Counted from the stretch's first letter, positions 20,102-29,441 are shown. The stretch is DNA of 64,000 nt from Bacillota bacterium (GCA_029776205.1 JAKOTQ010000043.1:62001-126000), one strand, 5' to 3'. A program made the numbers and translations. Notes: generated from the sequence alone by a model not told the origin.

Positions 20102-21895
20102 ATGGGAGAATACCCGACGCATGTATTGGTTTGTGCTGGAGCAGGTTGCATCTCCTCCAGTTGTAAAGAAGTTGAACAGGCGCTCATTGATGAATTGAAA
20201 AAGCATCAATTGAATGAAAAAATAAAGGTGGTCGAGACTGGCTGTATTGGGAGTTGTGATTTAGGGCCGGTGCTTGTCACTTATCCGGAACGGATTTTCT
20301 ATCAAAAGGTTCAGCCGAAAGATGTCAAGGCCATCGTCGAAGAGCATTTGCTTCAGGGACAACCGGTGGAGCGATTGTTTTATCAGGATGCTGTTACCGG
20401 AAAAACCATGGCAAAATATGACGATATTCCTTTCTTCAGTAAACAAGTTCGAATCGCTCTGCGGAATGTGGGGCTAATCAATCCGGTAAACATTGAAGAG
20501 TATGTAGCTCGGGATGGATATGGCGCTTTGGCCAAAGTATTGACGGAGATGACACCGGAACAAGTGATCGAACAGATCAAAAACTCTGGGCTGCGGGGCC
20601 GGGGAGGCGCCGGGTTTTCAACCGGTTTGAAATGGGAGTTTACCAAGAAGGCTCAAAGTGACGCAAAATATGTGGTATGTAATGCGGACGAGGGCGACCC
20701 TGGAGCTTTTATGGATCGGAGTATTTTGGAAGGAGATCCTCATTCGGTTTTGGAAGCTATGGCCATCGCCGGTTATGCGGTAGGTGCATCTCAGGGATAT
20801 GTGTATGTCCGGGCTGAGTATCCTCTGGCTGTAGAACGGCTGGGCGTAGCCATTGAACAAGCCCGAAAGATGGGGTTTTTAGGCGAAAATATTTACAATA
20901 CCGGCTTTGCCTTTGATGTGGAGATAAGGGTTGGTGCCGGCGCGTTTGTCTGTGGTGAGGAAACCGCGTTGATTGCCTCTATTGAGGGAAAACGGGGCGA
21001 ACCCAGTCCTAAGCCTCCATTTCCGGCACAAAAAGGGGTTTGGGGAAAACCTACGCTCATCAACAATGTGGAGACCTTTGCGAATATTCCGCCGATCATT
21101 TTAAAAGGAGCCGAATGGTTTGCCCAGATTGGAACCGAAAAAAGTAAAGGCACAAAAGTTTTTGCCATTGCCGGTAAAATTACCAACACCGGGTTGGTTG
21201 AAGTTCCGATGGGGATGACCTTGAGGGAAGTTATTTTCGATCTGGGTGGCGGAATTCACGGCGGTAAACGGTTTAAAGCAGCTCAAACCGGTGGACCTTC
21301 GGGCGGCTGTCTGACAACGGAACACTTGGATCTGCCGATGGACTATGAATCCTTAACGGCGGCCGGTTCGATGATGGGGTCCGGCGGGTTGATTGTCATG
21401 GATGAGGATACATGCATGGTGGATGTGGCCCGTTTCTTCCTCGAATTTACCCAGGATGAATCCTGCGGGAAATGTACGCCGTGCCGGATCGGAACCAAAC
21501 GGATGCTGGATATTCTAAATCGAATTACGGAAGGAAAAGGCGTTCCGGAAGATTTGGAGACTTTGGAAACCTTGGCGAATACGATTAAGATGTCCTCCCT
21601 TTGTGGTTTGGGGCAATCGGCTCCGAATCCGGTGTTGTCCACGCTCAAATATTTCCGTGATGAATATGAAGCTCATATTTATCAAAAGACTTGCCCGGCC
21701 GGCGTCTGTCAGTCACTCCTAAGGTATCAGGTGAAAAGCAACGTATGTAAGGGATGCGGCCTCTGTGCTAAGAATTGTCCGGTGGGCGCTATTTCCGGAA
21801 AACCTAAAAATCCATATGTGATTATTCAAAATATCTGTGTGAAATGTGGCTTGTGTATGCAAAAATGTCCCTTTAATGCCATTGAATTTTGTTAA
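20102..21895 (+). CDS. NuoF-like flavoprotein subunit (HydB/HndC type)
   Basis: 597 aa. Domain order: N-terminal thioredoxin-like 2Fe-2S domain (CAGAGCISSSC; ETGCIGSCDLG), NADH/FMN-binding core (GLRGRGGAGFSTGLKW; NADEGDPGAFMDRS), SLBB-like part, 4Fe-4S N3 site (SCGKCTPCRIG with a later Cys), and a C-terminal two-cluster ferredoxin (CKGCGLCAKNCP; CVKCGLCMQKCP). This is the HydB layout of electron-bifurcating [FeFe]-hydrogenases and also of some NADH-linked formate dehydrogenases. GCGAGGAGG precedes ATG 20102. The following gene is nrdJ, so the partner must be encoded elsewhere. Confidence 0.9.
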   Translation: MGEYPTHVLVCAGAGCISSSCKEVEQALIDELKKHQLNEKIKVVETGCIGSCDLGPVLVTYPERIFYQKVQPKDVKAIVEEHLLQGQPVERLFYQDAVTGKTMAKYDDIPFFSKQVRIALRNVGLINPVNIEEYVARDGYGALAKVLTEMTPEQVIEQIKNSGLRGRGGAGFSTGLKWEFTKKAQSDAKYVVCNADEGDPGAFMDRSILEGDPHSVLEAMAIAGYAVGASQGYVYVRAEYPLAVERLGVAIEQARKMGFLGENIYNTGFAFDVEIRVGAGAFVCGEETALIASIEGKRGEPSPKPPFPAQKGVWGKPTLINNVETFANIPPIILKGAEWFAQIGTEKSKGTKVFAIAGKITNTGLVEVPMGMTLREVIFDLGGGIHGGKRFKAAQTGGPSGGCLTTEHLDLPMDYESLTAAGSMMGSGGLIVMDEDTCMVDVARFFLEFTQDESCGKCTPCRIGTKRMLDILNRITEGKGVPEDLETLETLANTIKMSSLCGLGQSAPNPVLSTLKYFRDEYEAHIYQKTCPAGVCQSLLRYQVKSNVCKGCGLCAKNCPVGAISGKPKNPYVIIQNICVKCGLCMQKCPFNAIEFC

Positions 21896-21940
21896 ATTGC
21901 ATTTATCTCAAGTTTTATCCAATTTACCGTTTTAAATCAG

Positions 21941-21968
21941 AAAGTACCGGATGATTCCGGTACTTTTA
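21941..21968 (+). terminator. Intrinsic terminator after the NuoF-like gene
   Basis: AAAGTACCGGA and TCCGGTACTTT form a perfect 11-bp stem around TGAT, followed by a short T tract. Confidence 0.8.
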
Positions 21969-22086
21969 TAGTGGATACCGGATTGTGCCGAAAAATTTTT
22001 CAAATTTGCCAAAATTACCAGGATTTATCGGATTGACGGGCAAATTAATAATATTAACCGGAAAAAATCCCAGATTTCCGTTGGAC

Positions 22087-22102
22087 AAACCATATATTGT
22101 GT
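22087..22102 (+). promoter_or_regulatory. NrdR box 1
   Basis: AAACCATATATTGTGT matches 14 of 16 positions of the NrdR consensus ACACWATATATWGTGT. NrdR is the zinc-finger/ATP-cone repressor of ribonucleotide reductase genes. It lies 80 nt before the nrdJ start. Confidence 0.78.
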
Positions 22103-22117
22103 TATAAATAGGAATGG

Positions 22118-22133
22118 CAACAATATATAGTGT
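22118..22133 (+). promoter_or_regulatory. NrdR box 2
   Basis: CAACAATATATAGTGT matches 14 of 16 consensus positions. Its centre is 31 bp from that of box 1, three helical turns, which is the spacing typical of paired NrdR sites. Confidence 0.8.
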
Positions 22134-22181
22134 TGGTGCCAAGAGTTCGTTATATGGATTTATCGATACGGAGGGATAGGG

Positions 22182-24503
22182 ATGGAATGTTCACCTAATG
22201 CCAGGGCAGTATTGGAGCGACGGTATCTTCGGAAGGAAAACGGTCAGTTGGTTGAAACTCCGGAGGACATGCTCCGACGGGTTGCAAACAGCATTGCAGC
22301 AGTCGAAGAGTCTGCCTTTGGTGCAACTAAAGCTGAAGCCATGGAGTGGGCTGAGAAGTTTTTCCGGATGATGGATGAGAAGAAGTTTATGCCAAATTCT
22401 CCGACGTTAATGAATGCCGGGCGGGAATTGGGGCAATTATCGGCCTGCTTTGTATTGCCGATTGACGATTCCATGGAGAGTATTTTTGAATCGTTGAAAA
22501 TTGCAGCCTTGATACATAAAAGCGGTGGCGGCACAGGTTTTAGCTTTTCGCGTTTACGTCCTAAAAATGACCAGGTTGGCAGTACCGGCGGCGTTGCCAG
22601 CGGTCCGATTTCGTTCTTAAAAGTCTACAATGCAAGTACGGAGGCTGTCAAGCAAGGTGGAACCCGCCGCGGGGCCAATATGGGCATTTTGCGAGTAGAT
22701 CATCCTGATATCCTGGAATTTATCGATGCTAAGCGGGTTAAAGGGGAGATTACCAACTTCAATTTGTCGGTTGCCTTGACGGATGCATTCATGGAGGCTT
22801 TGGAAAAAGGGGAAGATTATTTCCTGATTAACCCCAGAACTAAGCAACCGGTGGGTAAACTATCCGCCCGGGAAGTGTTTGAAAAAATTGTATTTTCAGC
22901 CTGGGAAACGGGAGATCCGGGGATTGTATTTATCGATCGCATGAATGAAGCCAATCCTACGCCTCATATCGGTGAGTTTGAAAGTACCAATCCTTGTGGT
23001 GAACAACCCTTATTGCCTTATGAATCATGTAATTTGGGATCTCTCAATCTGTCGCTCATGGTTAAATCGACAGATGGGAAAGTGGAGATCGATTGGAACG
23101 AATTAAAGCGGGTAACCTATTTGGCTGTCCGGTTTTTAGATAATGTAATCGAAGCCAATCGTTTCCCCATCCCTGAAATTGAAAAGAATACCAAAGCCAA
23201 TCGGAAGATCGGATTGGGAGTCATGGGATGGGCTGATTTGCTTTTAAAATTGAAGATTTCCTATGCTTCGGAAGAGGCAATTCAGTTAGCTGAAACGGTG
23301 ATGAAGTTCATCGATGAGCAGTCGAAAGCAGCATCAGCGGAACTGGCCGAGACCCGGGGAACATTTCCAAACTTTAAAGGGAGTATTTATGATCGAAAAA
23401 AAGGCGGCATAAAGTTAAGAAACGCAACGACCACTACGATTGCTCCCACGGGAACCATCAGTATTATCTGCGATACCAGCGGCGGGATCGAACCTTTGTT
23501 CAGTTTGGCGTTTACCCGCCAGATTATGGATAATGATCGCTTGATCGAGGTCAACCCGGTGTTTGAAAGCATTGCCAAGGAAGTCGGTTTTTACAGCAAG
23601 GAACTTATCGAAAAGATAGCGATGGAAGGAACGGCTGCTCATTGTGAGGAAATACCGGTCGAATGGCGTTCGATATTTGTGACTGCTCATGATATTGCTC
23701 CGGAATGGCATATTCGGATGCAGGCGGCATTTCAAAAATATACGGATAATGCGGTTTCAAAAACCATCAATTTCCCTCATAATGCTACGCCTGACCAGGT
23801 GGCGGAAGCTTACCGAACGGCGTACCGGTTAGGATGCAAGGGGATTACGGTTTATCGTGACGGAAGTTTGGACAATCAGCCGATGCAACGGGGTCTGGAT
23901 AATAAGAAAGAAGAGCCTGCGGCACCTCAGGCTCATGCCCATATCAGCTGCGGCGAGTGGGGGAAAATCTTACCCATCAAGCGCCCCAAACGTTTAACGG
24001 GAATCACCGATGCTCGACAGACGCCGGAAGGGAATCTTTACTTAACGTTGAATTTGAATGAGGGACATCCCTTTGAACTTTTTGCGCAAATCGGCAAAGC
24101 CGGAAGTGATATTTCCGCTTTTACGGAAGCCATTGCCCGATTGATTTCATTAGCCTTCCGCTGCGGAGTACAGCCAGATGCGGTAGCTGAGGAACTTATC
24201 GGGATCGGCGGAAGCCGTTTTGTCGGGTTTGGGCCCAATCGGGTTCGGTCGGTACCGGATGCTATCGGTCAATTTTTAAACGAATATCTCCAAAAGATGA
24301 ATGAAGAAGCTACGGCCAATGAAGTCCCTCCTCAATTGGAGTTGGGTTTGACCGAGACGGCCACGAGCGGCCTTTATGAAACGGCGCCATCCATAAAGAA
24401 AGAGAAGATTCGTTTCAACCTTTGTCCGTCGTGCGGCATGTATACCTTCGGTTATGTCGAAGGTTGTGCCAAATGTTTATCCTGCGGCCATTCGGAATGC
24501 TGA
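22182..24503 (+). CDS. nrdJ: Adenosylcobalamin-dependent (class II) ribonucleotide reductase
   Basis: Reduces ribonucleotides to deoxyribonucleotides using B12 as radical source; 773 aa. Core motifs: GGTGFSFSRLRP, GTRRGANMGILR, and NPCGEQPLLPYESCNLGSL with the radical-site Cys and Glu, near residue 270. TTTIAPTGTISIICDTSGGIEP is split by the usual phosphate-binding loop (APTGTIS). The C-terminus ends in a four-Cys zinc-ribbon-like element (CPSCGMY, CAKCLSCGHSEC) that also supplies the re-reducing cysteines in this family. ATG 22182 follows GGAGGG. Control by NrdR is indicated by two upstream boxes. Confidence 0.95.
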   Translation: MECSPNARAVLERRYLRKENGQLVETPEDMLRRVANSIAAVEESAFGATKAEAMEWAEKFFRMMDEKKFMPNSPTLMNAGRELGQLSACFVLPIDDSMESIFESLKIAALIHKSGGGTGFSFSRLRPKNDQVGSTGGVASGPISFLKVYNASTEAVKQGGTRRGANMGILRVDHPDILEFIDAKRVKGEITNFNLSVALTDAFMEALEKGEDYFLINPRTKQPVGKLSAREVFEKIVFSAWETGDPGIVFIDRMNEANPTPHIGEFESTNPCGEQPLLPYESCNLGSLNLSLMVKSTDGKVEIDWNELKRVTYLAVRFLDNVIEANRFPIPEIEKNTKANRKIGLGVMGWADLLLKLKISYASEEAIQLAETVMKFIDEQSKAASAELAETRGTFPNFKGSIYDRKKGGIKLRNATTTTIAPTGTISIICDTSGGIEPLFSLAFTRQIMDNDRLIEVNPVFESIAKEVGFYSKELIEKIAMEGTAAHCEEIPVEWRSIFVTAHDIAPEWHIRMQAAFQKYTDNAVSKTINFPHNATPDQVAEAYRTAYRLGCKGITVYRDGSLDNQPMQRGLDNKKEEPAAPQAHAHISCGEWGKILPIKRPKRLTGITDARQTPEGNLYLTLNLNEGHPFELFAQIGKAGSDISAFTEAIARLISLAFRCGVQPDAVAEELIGIGGSRFVGFGPNRVRSVPDAIGQFLNEYLQKMNEEATANEVPPQLELGLTETATSGLYETAPSIKKEKIRFNLCPSCGMYTFGYVEGCAKCLSCGHSEC

Positions 24504-24569
24504 AAAATTGTTGGGAATACTCATAAGATCTCTGGGCAATATGTAAAATAAACTGATTGATCATAGAAT

Positions 24570-24603
24570 GTGCACTGGGCACTTTATACTGTGCAAAGTG
24601 CAC
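24570..24603 (+). promoter_or_regulatory. 34-bp interrupted palindrome upstream of ldh
   Basis: Arms GTGCACT and AGTGCAC, then a GG/AA mismatch, then GCAC and GTGC around an 8-nt centre TTTATACT. It ends 26 nt before the ldh start and could be an operator or an RNA hairpin. It also resembles the CAGT/GTGCAC-rich intergenic segments elsewhere in the window, so it may be a repeat remnant. Confidence 0.45.
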
Positions 24604-24629
24604 TTAAATATGGAAATGGAGGGGTTCCA

Positions 24630-25577
24630 ATGCGGGAACGCGGCAGCCGAGTGGTGATTATTGGAGCCGGTCTGGTGGGATCAACCTTTGCCTATGCGCT
24701 GATGATCAATGGGATTGCTTCGGAGATCATCCTGATTGACCGGAATCCGGATCGTCTCGAAGGAGAGGTCATGGATCTCAATCATGGGATTTCGTTTGTC
24801 CGGCCGACCTTGGTTCGAAGCGGCAATTACGAAGATTGTAAAGATGCTGATGTGATCGTCATCAGTGCCGGAGCCAATCAACGGCCGGGTGAGACCCGTC
24901 TTGATCTCCTGGGCCGGAACACGGAGATCTTCCGGTCGATTATCGACCAAATCAAAGCAACTGGCACAAATGCCATTATCTTGGTGGCGACCAATCCGGT
25001 GGACATTATGACCTATGTTACATATAAGTTGAGCGGATATGATGCGTCCCGGGTGATTGGTTCGGGGACAGTTCTGGATTCAGCCCGTTTCCGTTATTTA
25101 ATCAGTAAGCATTGCCGAGTGGATCCTTCCAATGTCCACGCCTATATCATCGGCGAGCATGGGGATACGGAAGTTCCGATCTGGAGCATGGCAAATATTG
25201 TCGGTCTTCGTTTTAGCGAATATTGTCCGGTATGCGGTAAAAATTGCGGCCCTTTTCCCAAAGAAGATATTGTTCACGAGGTGAAGAACTCAGCTTATCG
25301 CATCATTAAAGGAAAAGGGGCAACCTATTATGCCATCGGATTGGCATTGGTTCATATCGTGGAGAGTATTCTCCGGGATGAATATTCGGTATTGACCGTA
25401 TCTTCGCTTTTAAACGGCGAATATGGACTAAATGATGTCTGTCTCAGCCTTCCGACTGTCGTTGCCCGGCGCGGCGTGATCAAAAAGGTTCCGGTGGAAT
25501 TGTCCGCAGAGGAAGAGGCCGGGCTAATTCATTCAGCGACTGTATTGAAAGATTTTCAACGCCAACTGAAAATATGA
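24630..25577 (+). CDS. ldh: L-lactate dehydrogenase
   Basis: Reduces pyruvate to lactate with NADH; 315 aa. Rossmann motif VVIIGAGLVGSTFAYAL, the specificity loop AGANQRPGETR (Gln, as in LDH, where malate enzymes have Arg), NPVDIMTYV, and IGEHGDTEVPIWS with the catalytic His. A four-residue cysteine cluster sits in EYCPVCGKNCGPFP, an insert that could bind metal or be a lineage trait. ATG 24630 follows TGGAGGGG; a longer reading from 24570 would include the palindrome and is rejected. Fermentative NADH sink, matching adhE further on. Confidence 0.9.
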   Translation: MRERGSRVVIIGAGLVGSTFAYALMINGIASEIILIDRNPDRLEGEVMDLNHGISFVRPTLVRSGNYEDCKDADVIVISAGANQRPGETRLDLLGRNTEIFRSIIDQIKATGTNAIILVATNPVDIMTYVTYKLSGYDASRVIGSGTVLDSARFRYLISKHCRVDPSNVHAYIIGEHGDTEVPIWSMANIVGLRFSEYCPVCGKNCGPFPKEDIVHEVKNSAYRIIKGKGATYYAIGLALVHIVESILRDEYSVLTVSSLLNGEYGLNDVCLSLPTVVARRGVIKKVPVELSAEEEAGLIHSATVLKDFQRQLKI

Positions 25578-25632
25578 TGATGCGCCGAATGGTTGGAACT
25601 ATGATGGAAATCTAGCGTTTTAAGGAGTAAGG

Positions 25633-26247
25633 ATGAAATATCAACGATTTATCATTGGTGAGATTCAAACCAATTGCTATCTTGTTTATTCGGATAAAGC
25701 TGCCGGGATTATTGATCCCGGCGGTCCGGTGAATGTGATCATTGATTTTTTAGAAAAACACCAGCTCAAACCGGAATGGATCGTCAATACCCATGGCCAT
25801 TTTGATCATATTGCCGGTAATGCCGAGTTGGTAAAACATTATGGGATACCCCTTTATATTCATCCGGCTGACCGTTCCATGTTAATCTCGGCGGAGGACA
25901 ATCTCTCTCGTTCATTACAACAATTCGTGGTCAGTCCGGATGCCACCGGGACCATCGTTGAAGGAGATGAACTGGTGCTGGGTGGGGAAAGGTTTCGGGT
26001 GTTGGAAACGCCGGGACATACTCCGGGAGGGATTTCCCTGTATACTCAAGGCATGGTGTTTTCAGGAGATGCTTTGTTTTTTGAAAGTATTGGGCGAACT
26101 GATTTACCGGGAGGGGATTATCCAACATTAGTATCAGCCATCCAGGCTAAACTATTAACATTGCCTGATGATACGTTGGTGTTCCCCGGACATGGACCGA
26201 GCACTACGATTCGGCATGAACGACAGAACAATCCATATCTGGTGTAA
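25633..26247 (+). CDS. MBL-fold metal hydrolase, glyoxalase II-like
   Basis: 204 aa. The metal motif THGHFDHIAGN (HxHxDH) is followed by TPGHTPGGI and FPGHGPSTT, giving all expected metal-binding His and Asp residues. These small single-domain proteins are usually annotated as hydroxyacylglutathione hydrolase-like; the natural substrate in anaerobes lacking glutathione is unknown. AAGGAGTAAGG precedes the ATG. Its stop is 2 nt from the hemZ start, so they are co-expressed. Confidence 0.88.
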   Translation: MKYQRFIIGEIQTNCYLVYSDKAAGIIDPGGPVNVIIDFLEKHQLKPEWIVNTHGHFDHIAGNAELVKHYGIPLYIHPADRSMLISAEDNLSRSLQQFVVSPDATGTIVEGDELVLGGERFRVLETPGHTPGGISLYTQGMVFSGDALFFESIGRTDLPGGDYPTLVSAIQAKLLTLPDDTLVFPGHGPSTTIRHERQNNPYLV

Positions 26248-26249
26248 CG

Positions 26250-27713
26250 ATGAAATATATTATTGAGACTCAGGATAGTCGTTATTTGCCCAATATTGAA
26301 GCAGCCCTTAAAATTGTTGACCCAAAAGCGGAGATTGTCCAGGATGGCCAGGGAGTTCGATTGATCATTCAGGTTGAAGGCGTTCATGTTTCTGTGACAG
26401 CGCCGGACTTATCGGAAACCGGTCGCAGCTGGGAGTATTACGACAAAGATATTCTTGATCCGCGATATTCAACGGCTGATCGGCTACGCCGGATGAAAGA
26501 ATTAGTCCGTTTAGGTATTATCAAGCTTTTAGGAGATTTTCTGGGTAAAACCCCACCCTGGGGCATATTAAGCAGCGTCCGGCCGACGAAGATTTATCAT
26601 TATCTCAGAGAAAAAGGCTTTACCCAGTCTGAAATTTATGATAAATTGCTTTCGATTTATGGGATATCAACTGATAAAGCAGAACTTTTAGTGAATGTCG
26701 GATCATTTCAGGAACGGTTTTTTAAACCTCAGGAATATATCAGCGTTTATGTTGGAATCCCCTTTTGCCCGTCTCGTTGCCACTATTGTTCATTTCCGGC
26801 AGTTTCTTTACAAACCCATCATCATTGGGTGGCCCGTTATTTGGAAGGGCTGCGGATAGAGACGGAAGCTATCGGGGAGTTATGCCGTTCTCTGGGTTTT
26901 AAGATTGAATCGATTTATATAGGAGGTGGAACCCCGACCAGCCTGGAGTTGGAGGATTTTGCCCGGGTACTACAATGGACTGTATCTGCCTTTAAAACCG
27001 GAGATACTATAGAATTTACCGTGGAAGCAGGCCGGCCGGAGACGGTCACCCGTGAAAAATTGGAAGCCATGCGCCATTTTGGCGTAACTCGGATGAGCAT
27101 CAATCCCCAAACGATGCATGACCGGACTTTGGCGCTGATTGGCCGGAATCATACAGCGGCTCAAGTTGAAGCGGCAATGGACAAAGCCAAAAAATTTGAT
27201 GGTTTGCTGTTAAATATGGATCTGATTTTGGGATTGCCCGGTGAAGCGCCGGAGGATTTTTTGGATTCTCTTGAACAAGTGATCGCCTTAAATCCGGATA
27301 ATATCACCATTCATACACTGGCACCGAAACGTGCCGCGAAGTGGGGAAGAGAGTTTTCGGAGCTCAACCTTTTGGATGATGACAGTTTGGCGGAGGTAAG
27401 CGATACGGTCGTCTGCCGGTTGAGCCGGGCTGGGTTTCATCCCTATTATCTATACCGACAGCGACGGATTTTGGCAGATTTAGAGAATATTGGTTATGCC
27501 AGGCCTGGCAGTGAAAGTGTCTATAACATTCAAATGATGGAAGAACGCCAAACCATTATAGGAGTGGGTGCCGGTGCCATCACCAAATGGGTGGTAGGGA
27601 CGGAACCGCAAATTTCCCGCTATCAAAATCCCAAATGTCCGGCAACATATGCTTCGCGAATCGTTGCAGATATTGCTAAAAAAGCCCATCAAACCCGGAT
27701 ACTTCTTGGTTGA
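26250..27713 (+). CDS. hemZ: HemZ-like radical SAM coproporphyrinogen III dehydrogenase
   Basis: 487 aa. After an N-terminal domain of about 165 residues comes the radical SAM motif IPFCPSRCHYCSF (CX3CX2C), then YIGGGTPTSLE, FTVEAGRPETV and MSINPQTMHDRTLALIGRNH, as in the HemN/HemZ group. HemZ-type proteins carry this long N-terminal extension. The predicted reaction is oxygen-independent oxidative decarboxylation of coproporphyrinogen III; some homologs instead insert or traffic heme, so the activity is inferred. A promoter for the next gene overlaps its 3' end. Confidence 0.85.
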   Translation: MKYIIETQDSRYLPNIEAALKIVDPKAEIVQDGQGVRLIIQVEGVHVSVTAPDLSETGRSWEYYDKDILDPRYSTADRLRRMKELVRLGIIKLLGDFLGKTPPWGILSSVRPTKIYHYLREKGFTQSEIYDKLLSIYGISTDKAELLVNVGSFQERFFKPQEYISVYVGIPFCPSRCHYCSFPAVSLQTHHHWVARYLEGLRIETEAIGELCRSLGFKIESIYIGGGTPTSLELEDFARVLQWTVSAFKTGDTIEFTVEAGRPETVTREKLEAMRHFGVTRMSINPQTMHDRTLALIGRNHTAAQVEAAMDKAKKFDGLLLNMDLILGLPGEAPEDFLDSLEQVIALNPDNITIHTLAPKRAAKWGREFSELNLLDDDSLAEVSDTVVCRLSRAGFHPYYLYRQRRILADLENIGYARPGSESVYNIQMMEERQTIIGVGAGAITKWVVGTEPQISRYQNPKCPATYASRIVADIAKKAHQTRILLG

Positions 27714-27738
27714 CAATTGGAACTGTATTCGGTAAAAT
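27710..27738 (+). promoter_or_regulatory. Consensus sigma-A promoter for the parvulin gene
   Basis: TTGACA (27710-27715), 17-bp spacer, TAAAAT (27733-27738). The -35 overlaps the hemZ stop codon. The leader is about 90 nt and includes a run of T residues. Confidence 0.8.
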
Positions 27739-27833
27739 ATTAAGCAGCATCTTCCCAAGGTATCAAGGTTTTTTCATGGGTTTAAACTCATTTTTTTTTT
27801 GTAATTTAGTAAAGGTTAAAGGGAGGAATTCAC

Positions 27834-29339
27834 GTGGGGATTATGTCAATCCGTAAAGTGGCCCAGAAAATTTTAGCACCTGTCATTATTGCCTTGGTTG
27901 TGGCTTTAACAGTCGGTATGTTTTATATCGGGATTCCCGCTTTCAGTAAAGAAGTCTATTCTTATCGGGGAAAAGCAGTTAAGTTAGGGAATAAAGTCGT
28001 TAAAGACAATGAATTTCAGAGTTACTTGGAACGGGCCTATTTGGAAGCAAGTCAGCTTCAACAATGGGGTCAGGATACGCCGGATGCCCAGATTCGGGAT
28101 AATGCATTGAAATATGCTGTCTATAATCTGGCTTTCCAAAATGAAATGGATAAAGTGAAAGATCAGCTTAAAGTGACCAATAAAGAAGCGGAAGAGTTGG
28201 TTAAAAAGGCTTTTCCGACTGAGGAAGAATTGAAAACCTTTATGTCTCAGAGAGGTTTAAACAGTAAAAAAGAAGTCGTAAAGTTAGCCAAAAATGATCT
28301 TCGCTATACCAAGTTTGTTCAACTGAAGGGAAAAGAGTTAAAAGTTAAAGTTTCCAAAGATGAAGTTTTGGAACAGATTGAACAGTTGACATTAAGCCAA
28401 ATCGTCGTTGGTTTATATGACAGTGAAGACAAGCCTCGTAATGATGCTGAAGTATTGGCTCGTGCTAATGAAGTATATACCAAAGCAACCAGCGGTAGTG
28501 ATTTTGCTGAATTGGCTAAGCAATATTCAGATGACACCAGTACCAAAGAGAAGAACGGTTCTTTAGGCACTTTGTCCGTAAGCCAGTTTAAGGCGATGAT
28601 GCAAGGCCAAAATATGGAGCAGAAAGTTATCGATACCGTTTTGGCCCTTAAAGAAGGCGAAATTTCTAAACCGATCAAAACTTCGTATGGTTATTATATC
28701 ATCCGGTTAGATAAACGGGAGATGCCGACCGGAAATGATTACAAAACTAAATATAAAGAAGCCGAAGAAAATCTGCTTTACAACAAAACGCTGCAGAATG
28801 ATGATTATCAAAAATGGCTGAATAAAGTCTTTGATGACGCTGAGTCCAAAATGGAAATCTTGGATCCGGCACTGCGTGCCTATCGGTTAAGCATTAAAGA
28901 AAAATGGGCTGAAGCAGCTAGTGCTTACGAAAAAGCCTTTAAATTGAAATACTACAAGAAAAACTGGTCTCTCTATATTGAGACGTCGAATATTTACGTC
29001 AAACTGAAACAATATGATCAAGCTTTGGCGGTACTGAAGAAGGTTTCCGCTGAAGGTCAGGATAGCATTGATTATCAAATTGCTTTAGCAACGGTTTATA
29101 AAGAAAACGGCAAACCGAAGAAAGCTGAAGAAATCTTAACGGCTTATGGGAACAAATATCCGAACGATAAACTTATCCATCAACAGTTGCAGGCGCAATT
29201 TACCACCTGGGACATGACCAAGGCCGCTAAAAAAGAAGCTGAAATCGTCTCTAAACTTGAGCAGAAAGAGCAACAAGAGTTGGAAGATTATGAAAAGCAA
29301 TTAAACAGCAACAATAATACTCAAACCGAATCGAAATAA
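27834..29339 (+). CDS. Membrane-anchored parvulin-type peptidyl-prolyl isomerase with TPR-like tail
   Basis: 501 aa extracytoplasmic folding factor of the SurA/PrsA kind. Residues about 13-36 form a membrane anchor without a lipobox Cys. A helical chaperone segment follows. The PpiC/parvulin domain spans about residues 185-305 (LSQIVVGLYD, FAELAKQYSDD, GSLGTLSVSQF, SYGYYIIRLDKRE). The C-terminal third contains TPR-like helical repeats (KWAEAASAYEKAFKL, QYDQALAVLKKV). GTG 27834 follows GGGAGG with 7-nt spacing. The fusion of parvulin and TPR is less common than plain PrsA. Confidence 0.87.
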   Translation: MGIMSIRKVAQKILAPVIIALVVALTVGMFYIGIPAFSKEVYSYRGKAVKLGNKVVKDNEFQSYLERAYLEASQLQQWGQDTPDAQIRDNALKYAVYNLAFQNEMDKVKDQLKVTNKEAEELVKKAFPTEEELKTFMSQRGLNSKKEVVKLAKNDLRYTKFVQLKGKELKVKVSKDEVLEQIEQLTLSQIVVGLYDSEDKPRNDAEVLARANEVYTKATSGSDFAELAKQYSDDTSTKEKNGSLGTLSVSQFKAMMQGQNMEQKVIDTVLALKEGEISKPIKTSYGYYIIRLDKREMPTGNDYKTKYKEAEENLLYNKTLQNDDYQKWLNKVFDDAESKMEILDPALRAYRLSIKEKWAEAASAYEKAFKLKYYKKNWSLYIETSNIYVKLKQYDQALAVLKKVSAEGQDSIDYQIALATVYKENGKPKKAEEILTAYGNKYPNDKLIHQQLQAQFTTWDMTKAAKKEAEIVSKLEQKEQQELEDYEKQLNSNNNTQTESK

Positions 29340-29372
29340 GGATGTTTCGAGGAGGTTCAGTGCGGTTGAAAA

Positions 29373-29403
29373 ACGCGGAAGGCGCTTGTTATGCCTTCCG
29401 CGT
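29373..29403 (+). other. GC-rich hairpin in the hisS leader
   Basis: ACGCGGAAGGC and GCCTTCCGCGT form a perfect 11-bp stem with a 9-nt loop. No T run follows, so it is a weak terminator candidate. It may instead mark the parvulin transcript end or be a leader structure before hisS. Confidence 0.5.
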
Positions 29404-29441
29404 AACCATATCAAATTCATTAAGAATAGGCGGTTAGAACG

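Noticed and set aside
21896-22181. Cobalamin riboswitch before nrdJ
   Set aside because: No B12-box-like sequence was found; the region is explained by a terminator and two NrdR boxes.
29340-29441. T-box leader before hisS
   Set aside because: The region is only about 100 nt and has a single GC-rich hairpin; no T-box sequence (AGGGTGGNACCGCG) or specifier stem is visible.
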